Positions 33,375-43,400 of a stretch of 64,000 nucleotides of DNA are shown here, one piece after another (the first letter of the stretch is position 1; each line of letters begins with the position of its first letter). The stretch spans positions 7,408 to 71,407 of the forward strand of contig CAYWXL010000018.1 of assembly GCA_964461995.1 (NCBI GenBank), in the 5' to 3' direction. This stretch comes from JALSRK01 sp964461995 (GTDB lineage: Bacteria > Acidobacteriota > Terriglobia > Bryobacterales > Bryobacteraceae). The translations under genes and the position numbers were made by a program. The notes under the pieces are model-generated. The model saw nothing but the letters and a program-made list of their open reading frames with translations. It had not been told where the DNA came from and ran no database searches.

Positions 33375-34850
33375 TCACTCTCCGGACCAATCCAGCGCCA
33401 CCCGCGCCAGCGTGCGCACCGTGACGCCCGTGGGCCCCTTCGCCATCTCCGGCTTGTCCTTGTCGAGCCACGCCGTGCCGGCGATGTCCAGGTGCACCCA
33501 GGGCTTGGGATCGGCGAACTCCTTGAGGAAGTAGGCCGCCGTCACCGCGCCGCCCCAGCGCGAGCCGATGTTCGGCAGATCGGCGAACGGCGACTTGAGC
33601 TCGTCCTTGTACTCCTCATCCAGCGGCATCGGCCACATCTTTTCTCCTTCGGCCCTGGCCGCCGCCAGCACGCGCGACTGGAGCTTCTCGTCGTTCGTGA
33701 AGACCCCGGTGTTCACATGCCCTAGGGCGACGACGATGGAACCGGTGAGCGTGGCGGCGTCGATGAGGTGGGTGCAGCCGAGCCGCTGAGCGTAAGCGAG
33801 GGCGTCGCAAAGGATCAGCCGGCCCTCGGCGTCGGTGTTCAGCACCTCGACGGTCTTGCCGGAAAGCGTTTTGACGATGTCGCCGGGCCGTTGCGCCTTC
33901 GGGCCGGGCATATTCTCCACCGCCGGCACCAGCACCGTGACCGCAACGAGCGGCTTCAGCCGCGCAATGGCTCGAATGGCGCCCAGCGCCGCCGCGCCCC
34001 CGGACATGTCGTACTTCATCTCGTCCATGTTCTGGGAGGGCTTGATCGAGATGCCGCCGGTGTCGAAGGTGACGCCCTTGCCCACCAGGGCCAGATGAAC
34101 GTCCGGGAGAGCCTCCCCTTCGGGCCGGTAGTGGATGACGATCAGGGCCGGCGGCTCCGCGCTGCCTTGGGCCACGCCGAGCAGCGCGCCCATGCCGAGC
34201 TGCTGCATCCGTTCCCGGTCCAGAACGTCGCATTCCAGCCCTTCCTCTTCGGCCAGCGCCTGGGCCCGCCTGGCCAGCTCGCGCGGCGTCAGCACGTTGC
34301 CCGGCTCGTAGGCCAGGTCCCGGGCGTAGTTCTGCGCCTCGGCCAGGATTCGCCCCCGCTTGTGTGCCTCGTCTAGCTCGGCGGGCCCCTCGGGCGCGGC
34401 GACGAAGAACGCTTCCGCCCTCTTGTCACCTTTTTTCTCGTCGGTCTTGTACCGGTCCGGATCGTAGTTGGCGAGCAAGGCCCCTTCCACCGCTGCGGTC
34501 GTCAGCTCCGCACTCTGCATCCCTTGAGGCAGGTAGAGAGCGAAGCGCTTCACGGCTTTCGAGCGGTATTTGCGCACCGCCGCCCCGGCCGCCCGCCTCA
34601 GCAGCGCGGCGTCGAAATCTCCCCGCTTGCCGCACCCGGCCATGATCAACCGCCGGACTCTCAACCCTTCCGGATTGCGCAGCAGCGCGAAGCTCAGTTT
34701 TTCACCCGTGAACTCGCCGGAGCCATAGAGCTCCTCGATCGTCCCATCCGCCGGCGTTCCCAGTTTCGGCGGCTCCTTCTCGAACGACGGCACGATCAGT
34801 GCGTCGGCGATGACTTCATTCAGCCGTCTGCGGTCGATTCCAATTTCCAT
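33375..34850 (-). CDS. pepA: Leucyl aminopeptidase (M17)
   Basis: This 491-residue dinuclear zinc peptidase releases N-terminal amino acids and in some bacteria also binds DNA. Metal and catalytic residues are visible in VGKGVTFDTGGISIKPSQ, the MKYDMSGGAAALG block and the signature NTDAEGRLILCDAL. A strong AGGAG precedes the ATG. It lies 27 bp after smpB in the same direction, so the two are probably co-transcribed. It converges with the TIGR03437-type gene with 28 bp between. Confidence 0.95.
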   Translation of the reverse strand: MEIGIDRRRLNEVIADALIVPSFEKEPPKLGTPADGTIEELYGSGEFTGEKLSFALLRNPEGLRVRRLIMAGCGKRGDFDAALLRRAAGAAVRKYRSKAVKRFALYLPQGMQSAELTTAAVEGALLANYDPDRYKTDEKKGDKRAEAFFVAAPEGPAELDEAHKRGRILAEAQNYARDLAYEPGNVLTPRELARRAQALAEEEGLECDVLDRERMQQLGMGALLGVAQGSAEPPALIVIHYRPEGEALPDVHLALVGKGVTFDTGGISIKPSQNMDEMKYDMSGGAAALGAIRAIARLKPLVAVTVLVPAVENMPGPKAQRPGDIVKTLSGKTVEVLNTDAEGRLILCDALAYAQRLGCTHLIDAATLTGSIVVALGHVNTGVFTNDEKLQSRVLAAARAEGEKMWPMPLDEEYKDELKSPFADLPNIGSRWGGAVTAAYFLKEFADPKPWVHLDIAGTAWLDKDKPEMAKGPTGVTVRTLARVALDWSGE

Positions 34851-34877
34851 GTTTCTCCTCGTTCTCCCTCCCGGGCG

Positions 34878-35357
34878 CTATCGGGACCGGGCGTGGCGGC
34901 GCATGGCCGCCCGCGCTTCCGCTTCTTGCTCGCGGGCGCGGATCGCTTCCCGCTTGTCATGCTGTTTCTTGCCCCGGGCTACGGCGATTTCGCACTTGAT
35001 CCGCCCGTTCTTGACGTAGACCTTCGTCGGCACCAGCGTGAGTCCCTTTTCCCGGCTTTTCCACATCAGCTTGTCGATCTCGGCGCGGTGCAGCAACAGC
35101 TTCCGTCTCCGCTCGGGATCGTGATTGAAGGCCGAGCCATGCGAGTATTGCGCGATGTGCACGTTCACCAGCCAAGCCTCGTTCCCCACGATTTCCGCAT
35201 AACCGTCGCGGAGCTGGATCTTGCCCGCCCGCGCCGATTTCACTTCGGTGCCCGTCAACGCCAAACCGGCTTCATAACGCTCCAGCAGATGATAGTCATG
35301 GCGGGCCCGGCGATTCTCGGCCAGAACCTTCACACGCTCTGTGCTCGATTTCGTCAA
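34878..35357 (-). CDS. smpB: SsrA-binding protein
   Basis: SmpB escorts tmRNA to stalled ribosomes in trans-translation. The 159-residue protein has the N-terminal beta barrel (VLAENRRARHDYHLLERYEA, GTEVKSARAGKIQLRDGYAE, VHIAQYSHGSAFNHDPERRR) and a basic C-terminal tail (GKKQHDKREAIRAREQEAEA). Length is normal. The start is a TTG. No ssrA gene was recognised nearby. pepA follows after 27 bp. Confidence 0.96.
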   Translation of the reverse strand: MTKSSTERVKVLAENRRARHDYHLLERYEAGLALTGTEVKSARAGKIQLRDGYAEIVGNEAWLVNVHIAQYSHGSAFNHDPERRRKLLLHRAEIDKLMWKSREKGLTLVPTKVYVKNGRIKCEIAVARGKKQHDKREAIRAREQEAEARAAMRRHARSR

Positions 35358-35495
35358 TTTGCGGGGACTCCGTAAAGCGTCGTGGACGCGGCGGCGATTT
35401 TTTTCTCCACGCCTCGCCGTTGCGCATCGTCAGGTCTTTGTGGGCGGGAGACCCGTGCGAAATCTCATCTTAGCACAGACTTCGAAAGCGGTAAC

Positions 35496-37886
35496 ATGAA
35501 GCGCATCAAGAGGTTAGGGGTGATTTTGACCGCCGCCGGCCTGCTTCTTGCCGGCGCCGCCGAGCTGGCTGCGCGCACCAAGAAAGGCGATAAGTATTTC
35601 GCTGAAGGCCGCCGCTACCAGCTCGAGGAAAAGTGGGATCGGGCGTTGGAGGCCTATGAGAAAGCCCTCGGCGAAGACCCGGCCGATGCCGCTTACCAGA
35701 TGGCGGTGCGGCGCACTCGCTTCCAGGCCGGCCAGATGCATGTCAAGGCCGGTAAGAAGCTGCGCGAGGAGGGCAAGCTCGAAGAAGCGCTGGCTGAATT
35801 CCAGAAAGCCTATATCATCGACCCCAGCTCCACCATCGCCGAGCAGGAACTCCGCACCACGTACCGGATGATCCGCCGGCGCGAAAAAGCAAAGGAGAAG
35901 GGCGCAGAAAAAAAAGAAGGGCAGGCGAAGGTCTTGACGCCCGTCGAAGAGATCCTCGAGGAGACCCACAAACGCCTGGCCGCTCTTCAGCCGCCGCCTC
36001 GTCTGAAGCCTATTTCGCGCCAACTGAACACGTTGAAGATCAGCAATCAGCCGGTGAAAGTTCTCTACGAGACCGTCGGCAAGGTTGCCGGCATCAATGT
36101 CGTCTTCGACCCGGAGTTCCAAGACACGGGTAAGAAGCTGTCCGTGGATCTCTCCAACACGACCCTCGAAGAAGCCCTCCGGTATCTCGCGGTCCTCACC
36201 AAGACCTACTGGAAGCCGTTGTCCGAGAACACGATCTTCGTCACGAACGACAACGTCACCAAGCGCCGCGACTACGAGGAGCAAGTGGTCAAAGTCTTTT
36301 ACCTCAAAAACATCACCAAGGTCCAAGAGCTGCAGGAGATCGCTACTGCGGTGAGGTCCGTCACCGACATCCGCCGCCTGTTTACCTACAACTCGCAAAA
36401 CGCCATTCTGGTCCGCGGCGAGGCCGACAAGGTGGCCCTCGCCGAGAAGCTGATTCACGATCTCGACAAGCCGCTTGCCGAGGTCGTCGTGGACGTCATC
36501 GTCATGGAAGCCAACCGCACGCGGACGCGCGACCTCGCTAACGCCATCATTTCCGGCGGCAAGCCCGGCTTGTCTCTGCCGATCAGCTTCGCGCCGGGCG
36601 GGGCTTCTACACAGCCGGTCGGCAATGGCGCCGACGGTGGTGATGGTGGGGGCGGAAGCGGGGGCACTACCATTTCTCTCGGGCAGATCGGCCAATTGGG
36701 TTGGAGCGACTGGCGCGTGACGCTTCCCGGTATGCTCCTCCAGGCGTTGATGACGGACCGCACCACTCGTATCCTCCAGCGGCCACAGGTCCGCGCCGCC
36801 GATGGGCAAAAGGCCTCGCTGCGTCTCGGCGACCGAATCCCGTTCGCCACCGGCAGCTTCCAGCCGGGCGTGGGATCCGTCGGCGTCAGCCCTCTCGTGA
36901 GCACGCAGTTCCAGTACGCTGACGTGGGCGTCAATGTGGACCTCACTCCCAAGATTCACGGCGACGATGAAGTCTCGCTCCACATCGAGATCGAGATCTC
37001 CGCCGTGCGGGAGCGCATCGACGTCGGCGGCATCCAGCAGCCGATCATCGGTCAGCGGAAAATCACCGAGGACATTCGCGTCAAGGACGGCGAGGTGACG
37101 CTGCTCGGCGGCTTGACGCAGGACCAGCGGACCCGCACCAAGAACGGCATCCCCGGCCTCAGCGACATCCCCATCATCAAATGGCTCGGCTTCACCAGCG
37201 AGGGAAAGGAGCGCAACGAGGGCGAGCTTCTCATCGCGCTGATTCCGCATATCGTCCGCCGTCCCGAAATCTCCGAAATCAACTTGAAGCCGGTCGCCGC
37301 CGGCAGCGACCAGGTCGTGAGGGTGCGCTATGCCCCCATCGAGGAAGAAGGGGAAGAGCCTGCAGCGCCGGCCGAGAAACAGCCCGTAGCGCAACCGGCG
37401 GCCCCGCCGAAACCGCCGGTTCCCGCAGCGCCGAAGCCCGAAGAAGCGAAGCCGGCCGTGCCCGAGCCTCGTGTGAGCCTCCGCTTCGAGCCTGGAACCG
37501 TACAGGTGAAGCGCGGCGAAACCTTCACCGTGGCGCTCGTGCTGGAGAATGGCGCCGACGTCTACAACGCTCCAATGAAGTTCCAGTTCGACCCGAAGGT
37601 TCTCCGGATGACGGGGATCACCCAAGGAAAGTTCCTCAGCGGCGACGGCCAGCAGGTGATCTTTACCCGCAACATTCTCAACGACGCCGGCACGGCCTCG
37701 ATCGTTTTGAACCGTCTGCCGGGCGCCGGCGGGGTGAGCGGTACGGGAACGCTCGTCACGCTGACGTTCCAGGCTGTGGCGGCAGGAACGACGCAGGTCA
37801 CCGTCCCGGACCTCACCATTCGAGATTCACAAATGCGGGCACTGGCGACCTCGCGTCCGGTTCTGACGATCTCGATTCAGGAATGA
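35496..37886 (+). CDS. Secretin-like (GspD/PilQ) protein with TPR N-terminus and cohesin-like C-terminus
   Basis: The 796-residue product starts at ATG 35496 with a signal peptide (MKRIKRLGVILTAAGLLLAG). Residues about 28-130 contain two or three TPR-like helical pairs. An N-domain (about 185-320) includes TLKISNQPVKVLYETV and the typical VFYLKNITKVQELQEIATAV. The secretin core (about 415-590) has ILQRPQVRAADGQKASLRLG, LTPKIHGDDEVSLHIEIEIS and NGIPGLSDIPIIKWLGF. A Pro-rich linker (about 615-658) leads to a cohesin-type domain (about 660-795: FEPGTVQVKRGETFTVALVL). It probably forms an outer-membrane gate. Two pseudopilin genes follow directly. Confidence 0.9.
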   Translation: MKRIKRLGVILTAAGLLLAGAAELAARTKKGDKYFAEGRRYQLEEKWDRALEAYEKALGEDPADAAYQMAVRRTRFQAGQMHVKAGKKLREEGKLEEALAEFQKAYIIDPSSTIAEQELRTTYRMIRRREKAKEKGAEKKEGQAKVLTPVEEILEETHKRLAALQPPPRLKPISRQLNTLKISNQPVKVLYETVGKVAGINVVFDPEFQDTGKKLSVDLSNTTLEEALRYLAVLTKTYWKPLSENTIFVTNDNVTKRRDYEEQVVKVFYLKNITKVQELQEIATAVRSVTDIRRLFTYNSQNAILVRGEADKVALAEKLIHDLDKPLAEVVVDVIVMEANRTRTRDLANAIISGGKPGLSLPISFAPGGASTQPVGNGADGGDGGGGSGGTTISLGQIGQLGWSDWRVTLPGMLLQALMTDRTTRILQRPQVRAADGQKASLRLGDRIPFATGSFQPGVGSVGVSPLVSTQFQYADVGVNVDLTPKIHGDDEVSLHIEIEISAVRERIDVGGIQQPIIGQRKITEDIRVKDGEVTLLGGLTQDQRTRTKNGIPGLSDIPIIKWLGFTSEGKERNEGELLIALIPHIVRRPEISEINLKPVAAGSDQVVRVRYAPIEEEGEEPAAPAEKQPVAQPAAPPKPPVPAAPKPEEAKPAVPEPRVSLRFEPGTVQVKRGETFTVALVLENGADVYNAPMKFQFDPKVLRMTGITQGKFLSGDGQQVIFTRNILNDAGTASIVLNRLPGAGGVSGTGTLVTLTFQAVAAGTTQVTVPDLTIRDSQMRALATSRPVLTISIQE

Positions 37887-37892
37887 TGCGCT

Positions 37893-38357
37893 ATGAGGAG
37901 AAGACGGCAACGCGGTTTGACGCTCGTCGAGCTGATTGTCGCGTTTACCATCATGCTTCTGCTCACTTCGATGGCGGTCCCGCTGGCCCGTTATAAGGTG
38001 CGGCGGGAAAAGGAACGTGAGCTGCGCTACGCCCTTCGTGAAATCCGTACCGCCATCGACAAGTACAAGGACGCCGCCGACATGGGCTTGCTGGGCCCGC
38101 AGGAGATCGGCACCGAAGGCTATCCGCCCACGCTCGAGGTGCTCGTCGAAGGCGTCAAGGCCGCGGGCTCGGTGGACAAGAAATACAAGTTCTTGCGGCG
38201 GATCCCGGTGGACCCGATGACCGGCACCACCGATTGGGGCCTGCGGTGCGTGCAGGACGATCCGGACTCCATGGCTTGGTGCGGCCAGAATGTGTTCGAC
38301 GTTTACACCAAGTCTCAGGAACGGGCTCCGGACGGAACGCCGTACTCGGAGTGGTGA
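37893..38357 (+). CDS. Type II secretion-type pseudopilin (GspG-like), first of two
   Basis: This 154-residue protein has a short basic leader and prepilin cleavage/methylation site (QRGLTLVELIVAFTIMLLL) with the conserved glycine and Glu+5. A hydrophobic helix (about 10-32) and a GspG-like globular domain follow (IRTAIDKYKDAAD, IPVDPMTGTTDWGLRC). It ends in DGTPYSEW, shared with the next gene product. It lies 6 bp after the secretin gene. A prepilin peptidase must process it; none is encoded here. Confidence 0.9.
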   Translation: MRRRRQRGLTLVELIVAFTIMLLLTSMAVPLARYKVRREKERELRYALREIRTAIDKYKDAADMGLLGPQEIGTEGYPPTLEVLVEGVKAAGSVDKKYKFLRRIPVDPMTGTTDWGLRCVQDDPDSMAWCGQNVFDVYTKSQERAPDGTPYSEW

Positions 38358-38361
38358 CGCC

Positions 38362-38754
38362 ATGAGACGCTCCCAACGCGGCTTCACCTTGATCGAGATC
38401 CTGATCGTCATGACGATCGTCTCGATCCTTGTCTCCATCGCCGTGCCCCTCTACCAGCGGGCGATCGTCCGCGCTAAGGAGAGCGTGCTCAAGAACAATC
38501 TCTTCACCTTGCGTACCGTTATCGACGAGTACACTTACGACAAGAAACGCGCGCCGCAATCCCTCGAAGACCTGGTCAACGAGGGTTACTTGCGGCAGAT
38601 TCCCATCGACCCCATCACCGGCAGCGACCAGACGTGGGTCGTGATCATGGAGGACGCTCTCACCGCGGTGGACCAGAATGAGCCGGGCATCTTCGATGTC
38701 CGGAGCGGCGCCGAAGGGGTCGCGCTCGACGGCACGCCGTATTCGGAGTGGTGA
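38362..38754 (+). CDS. Type II secretion-type pseudopilin (GspG-like), second of two
   Basis: The 130-residue product starts at ATG 38362, 4 bp after the first pseudopilin. The prepilin motif is QRGFTLIEILIVMTIVSILV (Gly/Phe cleavage site, Glu+5). The globular part has TLRTVIDEYTYDKKRAPQSL, a GYLRQIPIDPITGSDQTW block typical of GspG, and the same DGTPYSEW C-terminus as its neighbour. The pair looks like an old duplication that has diverged in length and calcium-loop region. No ATPase, inner-membrane platform or peptidase genes are next to it. Confidence 0.92.
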   Translation: MRRSQRGFTLIEILIVMTIVSILVSIAVPLYQRAIVRAKESVLKNNLFTLRTVIDEYTYDKKRAPQSLEDLVNEGYLRQIPIDPITGSDQTWVVIMEDALTAVDQNEPGIFDVRSGAEGVALDGTPYSEW

Positions 38755-38769
38755 TCCCCATGCCGCTCT

Positions 38770-40164
38770 CTAGATCTCCTCGTCGGGGGACGGGGGCGGC
38801 GTCTCCTCTTCGCCCAGGTCGGTGACCAGGTTCTCGAACCTCGTGAATTCCCGCAAGAACGCCAGCTTCACCCTGCCGATCGGGCCGTTGCGCTGTTTGC
38901 CGATGATCAGCTCGGCGAGCCCGCGCAGCTCTTCCCGGTCCGGCTTGTAATACTCCTCGCGGAAGATGAACCACACCATGTCAGCGTCCTGTTCGATCGA
39001 ACCCGACTCCCTGAGGTCGCTGAGTTGCGGCCGGTGATCGCCCTGACGCTGTTCCGGGGCGCGGCTCAGTTGCGACAGAACCAGAAAAGGAACGTTCATC
39101 TCCTTGGCCAGCAGTTTCAGGCCCCGCGACAGGTGGCTCACCTCCTCGTTGCGGTTGGAAAATCGCCCGCGGGCGCTCATCAGTTGCAAGTAGTCGATCA
39201 CCACCAGGTCCAGACCGTGCTCCGCTCTCAGCCGCCGCAGCTTGGCGTGAATGTCCATCAAGTTGACGCCGGCCGAGTCGTCGATGAACAGCGGCGCTTC
39301 GACGAGGTCGGCGGCCGCCTTTTGCAACCGGAGGCGCTCTTCCCGGTTCAGGTACCCGGCGCGGAACTTCTGCTGGTCCACCCGGGCGGCGGCGCAAACC
39401 AGCCGCGTGAGCAGGGACTCCTTCGACATTTCGAGCGAGAACAGCGCCACCGTTTTCCGCATTCGCGGATGGCAGGCCGCATGCTGAGCGATATTCAGCG
39501 CCAATGCCGTCTTGCCCATCGAGGGCCGCGCCGCCAGGATGATCAGCTCTCCAGGGTGAAGTCCGCCGGTCATCTCGTCGAGTTTCACGAACCCCGTGCT
39601 CAGGCCCCGAATCCGTTTGCTGGGGTCGAGGAATGCGTTGACCCCGCCCTCGAAACCCTCGATGATCTGTTGCGGGTTGGCGAGCGCCTCCCGGGTGTCC
39701 CGGTCGCCGAGCTGCAGCAAGGTCTCTTCCGCCGAGGAGAGAATCTCTTCGGGATCTTCCTGCCCCAGCAGGCAGCGGTCGATCACGCTTTGGGAGGCAA
39801 AGATCAGCTTCCGCAAGATCGCCTTGTCTTTGACGATCTTGATATAGCCGTCGAGGTTATAGATTTCGGGCAACCCGTCGTCGAGCGAAACGATGTAGCT
39901 GAACCCGTCTACCGACTCGAGCTGCCCTTTCTTGATCAGCTCGTTCGAGAGTGTGATGCGGTCGATCTTCTCCCCGCGCTCGTGCAGATCGAGCATCCGG
40001 GCGAAGATGCGCCGGTGCTTCTCCAGACTAAAGTCCTCGGGTTCCAGCTCGCCGGCTACCTGCAGGAACGCCGATTCGTCGGTGAGGATCGCCCCCAGAA
40101 TGAGGCGCTCCGCGTCCACGTTCGCCGGCAGGCCTTTGTCGAGAGCCAAATCGCTCGTCGCCAT
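38770..40164 (-). CDS. dnaB: Replicative DNA helicase
   Basis: DnaB is the hexameric 5'-3' helicase of the replication fork. The 464-residue sequence has the N-terminal primase-interaction domain (VDAERLILGAILTDESAF) and a RecA-like C-terminal domain. The latter shows Walker A ARPSMGKTALALN, motif FSLEMSKESLLTRL, Walker B LVVIDYLQLM and the arginine-finger region DLRESGSIEQDAD. ATG 40164 gives the usual N-terminus; a TTG at 40203 would add 13 residues. It converges on the second pseudopilin gene with 15 bp between stops. Confidence 0.96.
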   Translation of the reverse strand: MATSDLALDKGLPANVDAERLILGAILTDESAFLQVAGELEPEDFSLEKHRRIFARMLDLHERGEKIDRITLSNELIKKGQLESVDGFSYIVSLDDGLPEIYNLDGYIKIVKDKAILRKLIFASQSVIDRCLLGQEDPEEILSSAEETLLQLGDRDTREALANPQQIIEGFEGGVNAFLDPSKRIRGLSTGFVKLDEMTGGLHPGELIILAARPSMGKTALALNIAQHAACHPRMRKTVALFSLEMSKESLLTRLVCAAARVDQQKFRAGYLNREERLRLQKAAADLVEAPLFIDDSAGVNLMDIHAKLRRLRAEHGLDLVVIDYLQLMSARGRFSNRNEEVSHLSRGLKLLAKEMNVPFLVLSQLSRAPEQRQGDHRPQLSDLRESGSIEQDADMVWFIFREEYYKPDREELRGLAELIIGKQRNGPIGRVKLAFLREFTRFENLVTDLGEEETPPPSPDEEI

Positions 40165-40478
40165 GGTCTTAAGCACCTTACCCGTGTTCTGATGCTTGTG
40201 CAAGCACTTTGTAAGGCCGTCTCCTGGTATGAGTTAGCCTCTCGAAAACACCGGTGGAAACCAGCCGTCCTCTGTGGAAGTTAACCGATTGAAATCGCTG
40301 GAGTACCTGTGAACCATACCGCGGATTTCCACAGATCGGGACCGACATATCACCGCTCGGATGTGCACCTTGCCGGCAGTCGGGAAAAAGTTTTTGCTGA
40401 AACATTTCGACGACCGAATGTACTACTTAATTATGCATCAGGTTGGATCGTGGAGGGACGCGGGTGTTCGCCTTTTTT
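40165..40478. other. 314-bp upstream region of dnaB
   Basis: No gene is supported here. Three TTCCAC-type hexamers occur (40245-40335, both orientations), two of them as TTCCACAG; each matches the DnaA-box consensus only partly (6-7 of 9). Promoters for dnaB on the minus strand should lie here, but I could not identify a convincing -35/-10 pair. The stop codon of the hybrid kinase gene lies just to the right. Confidence 0.4.
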
Positions 40479-43400
40479 TCACCCTCGTCCGGGTTGGGTC
40501 GAGGCGCCGGTCACCGGCGGCGCCGCTGACCGGAGGACGTTGCGGATCGCGTCGAGCAGTTGAGCGGGGCGGAACGGCTTGGTCAGGCAGTAATCAGCGC
40601 CCGCGCGCAGACACCGTTCCACGTCTCCGACCAACGCGCTGGCCGTCACCACGATGACCCTCGGGCGGGAGCGGAATCCGGTCCCGTTGCGGAACGCCTC
40701 AAGGACGGCGTATCCGTCCACTTCGGGCATCTGAATGTCGAGCAACAGCACATCGACCGGCTCGCGTCTGAGGATGTCCAGCGCCTCGGCCCCGTTGGAG
40801 GCCTCGACCACCGAAAGACCGGCCTTTTCCACCAGCCGCACCGCCAGTTTGCGGTTCACCGCATTGTCTTCGGCCACCAGGATCTTCAAGCCCGGCGGCA
40901 AACTCTCCGACTCGGCGCCCGTGGCCGGTTCGCTCAGCCCTTCCGCCGACTGGTCGATACCAGCGCGGATGGTGAAGGAGAACGTGCTCCCTTTTCCCGG
41001 CGTGCTCTCGACCCAGATGCCGCCGCCCATCATTTGAACAAGACGCGAGCAGATGCTCAGACCCAATCCGGAACCGCCGTAGCGGCGCGTGGTGGAACCG
41101 TCCAACTGGCGGAAAACGTCGAAGATCGTTTTCTGATGTTCCGGCGGTACTCCGATGCCTGTGTCGGTGACCTGGAACAGCAAAGTAACGGCCTGATCCG
41201 CCGTCTCCCGGATCCCCACCGACAAACGCACCCATCCGCGTTTGGTGAATTTCACGGCGTTGTTCAGCAGGTTGAGGATCACCTGCTGCAAGCGCAGCGC
41301 GTCGCCCACCAAACGGTCGGGGACGTCGTCGGCGATCTCCAGGGAGAGTTCAAGATTCTTGGCGCCAGCCAGCGCGGCGATATTGTCGAAACAGGCGCAC
41401 AGGACCTCGCGCAGGGAAAATGGCGCGCTTTCTAGTTCCAAGTGGTTCGACTCGATACGGGAGAGGTCCAGGATGTCGTTGAGCAATGAGAGTAAACTCT
41501 CCCCGGAGGTTCGCACGGTTTCCAGGTACTCTCGCTGCTCCGGGGAAGGATTGCTGTCCAGGGCCAGCGCAGTCATCCCCAGGATGCCGTTCAGCGGAGT
41601 CCGGATCTCATGGCTCATGTTCGCCAGGAACTCCGTCTTGAGCCGGCTAGCCTCCCGCGCCTTTTCGAGCGCGGCGTTCGCCCGGTCGCGTTCGGCTTCC
41701 AGCTCCCGCGTCCGCACGGCCACCTGGGCCTCGAGTTCGGCGCGTTGGCGGCGGAGCCATCGCGTTCGCCAGCACCACAGCCCGGCGCCCAGCCCGGCGA
41801 TGAGAAGTACGCCGGCGATGCGCAGCCACCAGCTTTGCCACCACGGGGTGAGAATCTGGAAGTGCAAGCGTGCGGGAGTCGGGGACCATTCACTGAGCGG
41901 CGTCCGCGCCTGCACCTCCAGTTCGTAAGAGCCGGCTTCCAACCCTGAGAGCACGATTTGGTTTAGATATGAGTGCTGCCAGGGATCGTCCGGATGCAGC
42001 CGGTACCGGAAGAAAATATCACCTTCATGGCGAAACGAGAGGGCTGCCAGTTGAAGCCCGATGGTCCGGCGCGTGTAAGGCAGTGTCGCCCCGTCTCGCA
42101 GGTCCATTCCCCAACCATGAGCGCGAACGGCGCTGATCACCACCGGCGGTGGGGGTTCGGTGAAGGGATCGCGGAGCGGCGAGTAGCGTGACAACCCGCG
42201 GCTGCTTCCGATCCAGACCGCTCCGTCAGGGGCGGAGTAAAACGCGTCGAGAACACAGTCGTACCATAGGAGGCCGTCCCCGGTGCTCATGTGGCGCCAC
42301 CGGCTCCCGTCGAAGATATCCACGCCGTTGTCGGTGCCGATCCACACCCAGTCCCGCCGGTCCGTGCCGATGAAACTGATTTCGTCAGAGCCGAGGACGT
42401 CGCCGCTGGTGAAGGTTTCGACTCGTAAATTGCCGCCGCGCTCCCGTATCCGGGAGACGCCCACGAGTTCGTGAAAGCCGACCCAGAGCTCGCCCCCGGC
42501 CTGGCGGGCCAGGAACACCACCGTCTGTGACGGCAGCCCGTCCCGCTCGGTGAAACGTCGCCAAACCCCCTTGCGAAGCAACAGTAATCCCCGGTTGCTC
42601 GCGAACCAGCGATCACCGCTGGGCGTCGTGATCAGGCGGTATATTGTTTCGTCTTCCCGGAAGAAATCCGGCCGATAGCGGGTGAATCGAATCGGCTTGC
42701 CTGCAAGGCGGCTACGGAACACCCCGTCGCGAGTGCATAGCCATAAGAAACCGTCGGCGTCCTCGTGGAAGGTGAGAAGAGAGCGGCTTGTCAACCCCTC
42801 CTCAGGACCAATCCACGAAAACCCCGTCCCGTCCGGTTGCCGTACCGCCAACGCGCGCCGGAAGGCCACCCACAACCGGCCGTCCCGGCTGACGTGGAGC
42901 GATCGCACCGGGCGGCGGGGGAGTCCTTCCACGGGGCGAAAACGGCCGTCGGCCCCGAGCCGGTTCAGACCGCGACGGGTCCCCACCCACAGGTTCCCGC
43001 TCCCGTCGCCGGCGATGGCAGTGATGACATCGCAATTGAGCCCTTCAGCGTAGGTCCAGCCTCGCCACTCCCGGTAGCCGAGCCACCGCACGAGACCTAT
43101 ATCGCTCAGCCCCAGCCACACATTGCCTTCCCGGTCTTGGAAAAAGCACCGGACACGGTTCGCCGGCATCCCTTGCCGGCGGTTCACGGTGGACCAGTGG
43201 TCGCTCTCGTGGAACAGCAATCCATCGAGTGCGGGCGCTACCAAGCGGCCGTGCTGATCCAGGGCGAGCTGAAGATCCGAGTAGTCGCTTTCCCCCGTTT
43301 TCACGGCGGCTCTGAACCGTCGTTCCCCTGTCATTCGGTACAGGCCCAGGCGGCCTCTCACCCAAAGAGTTCCGTCGCCGTCCCTTACGATTGCCTGCCA

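Noticed and set aside
40204..40340. DnaA-box cluster / origin near dnaB
   Set aside because: TTCCACAG-like sites match the box at only 6-7 of 9 positions, there is no AT-rich unwinding region, and dnaA, dnaN or gyrB are not adjacent.
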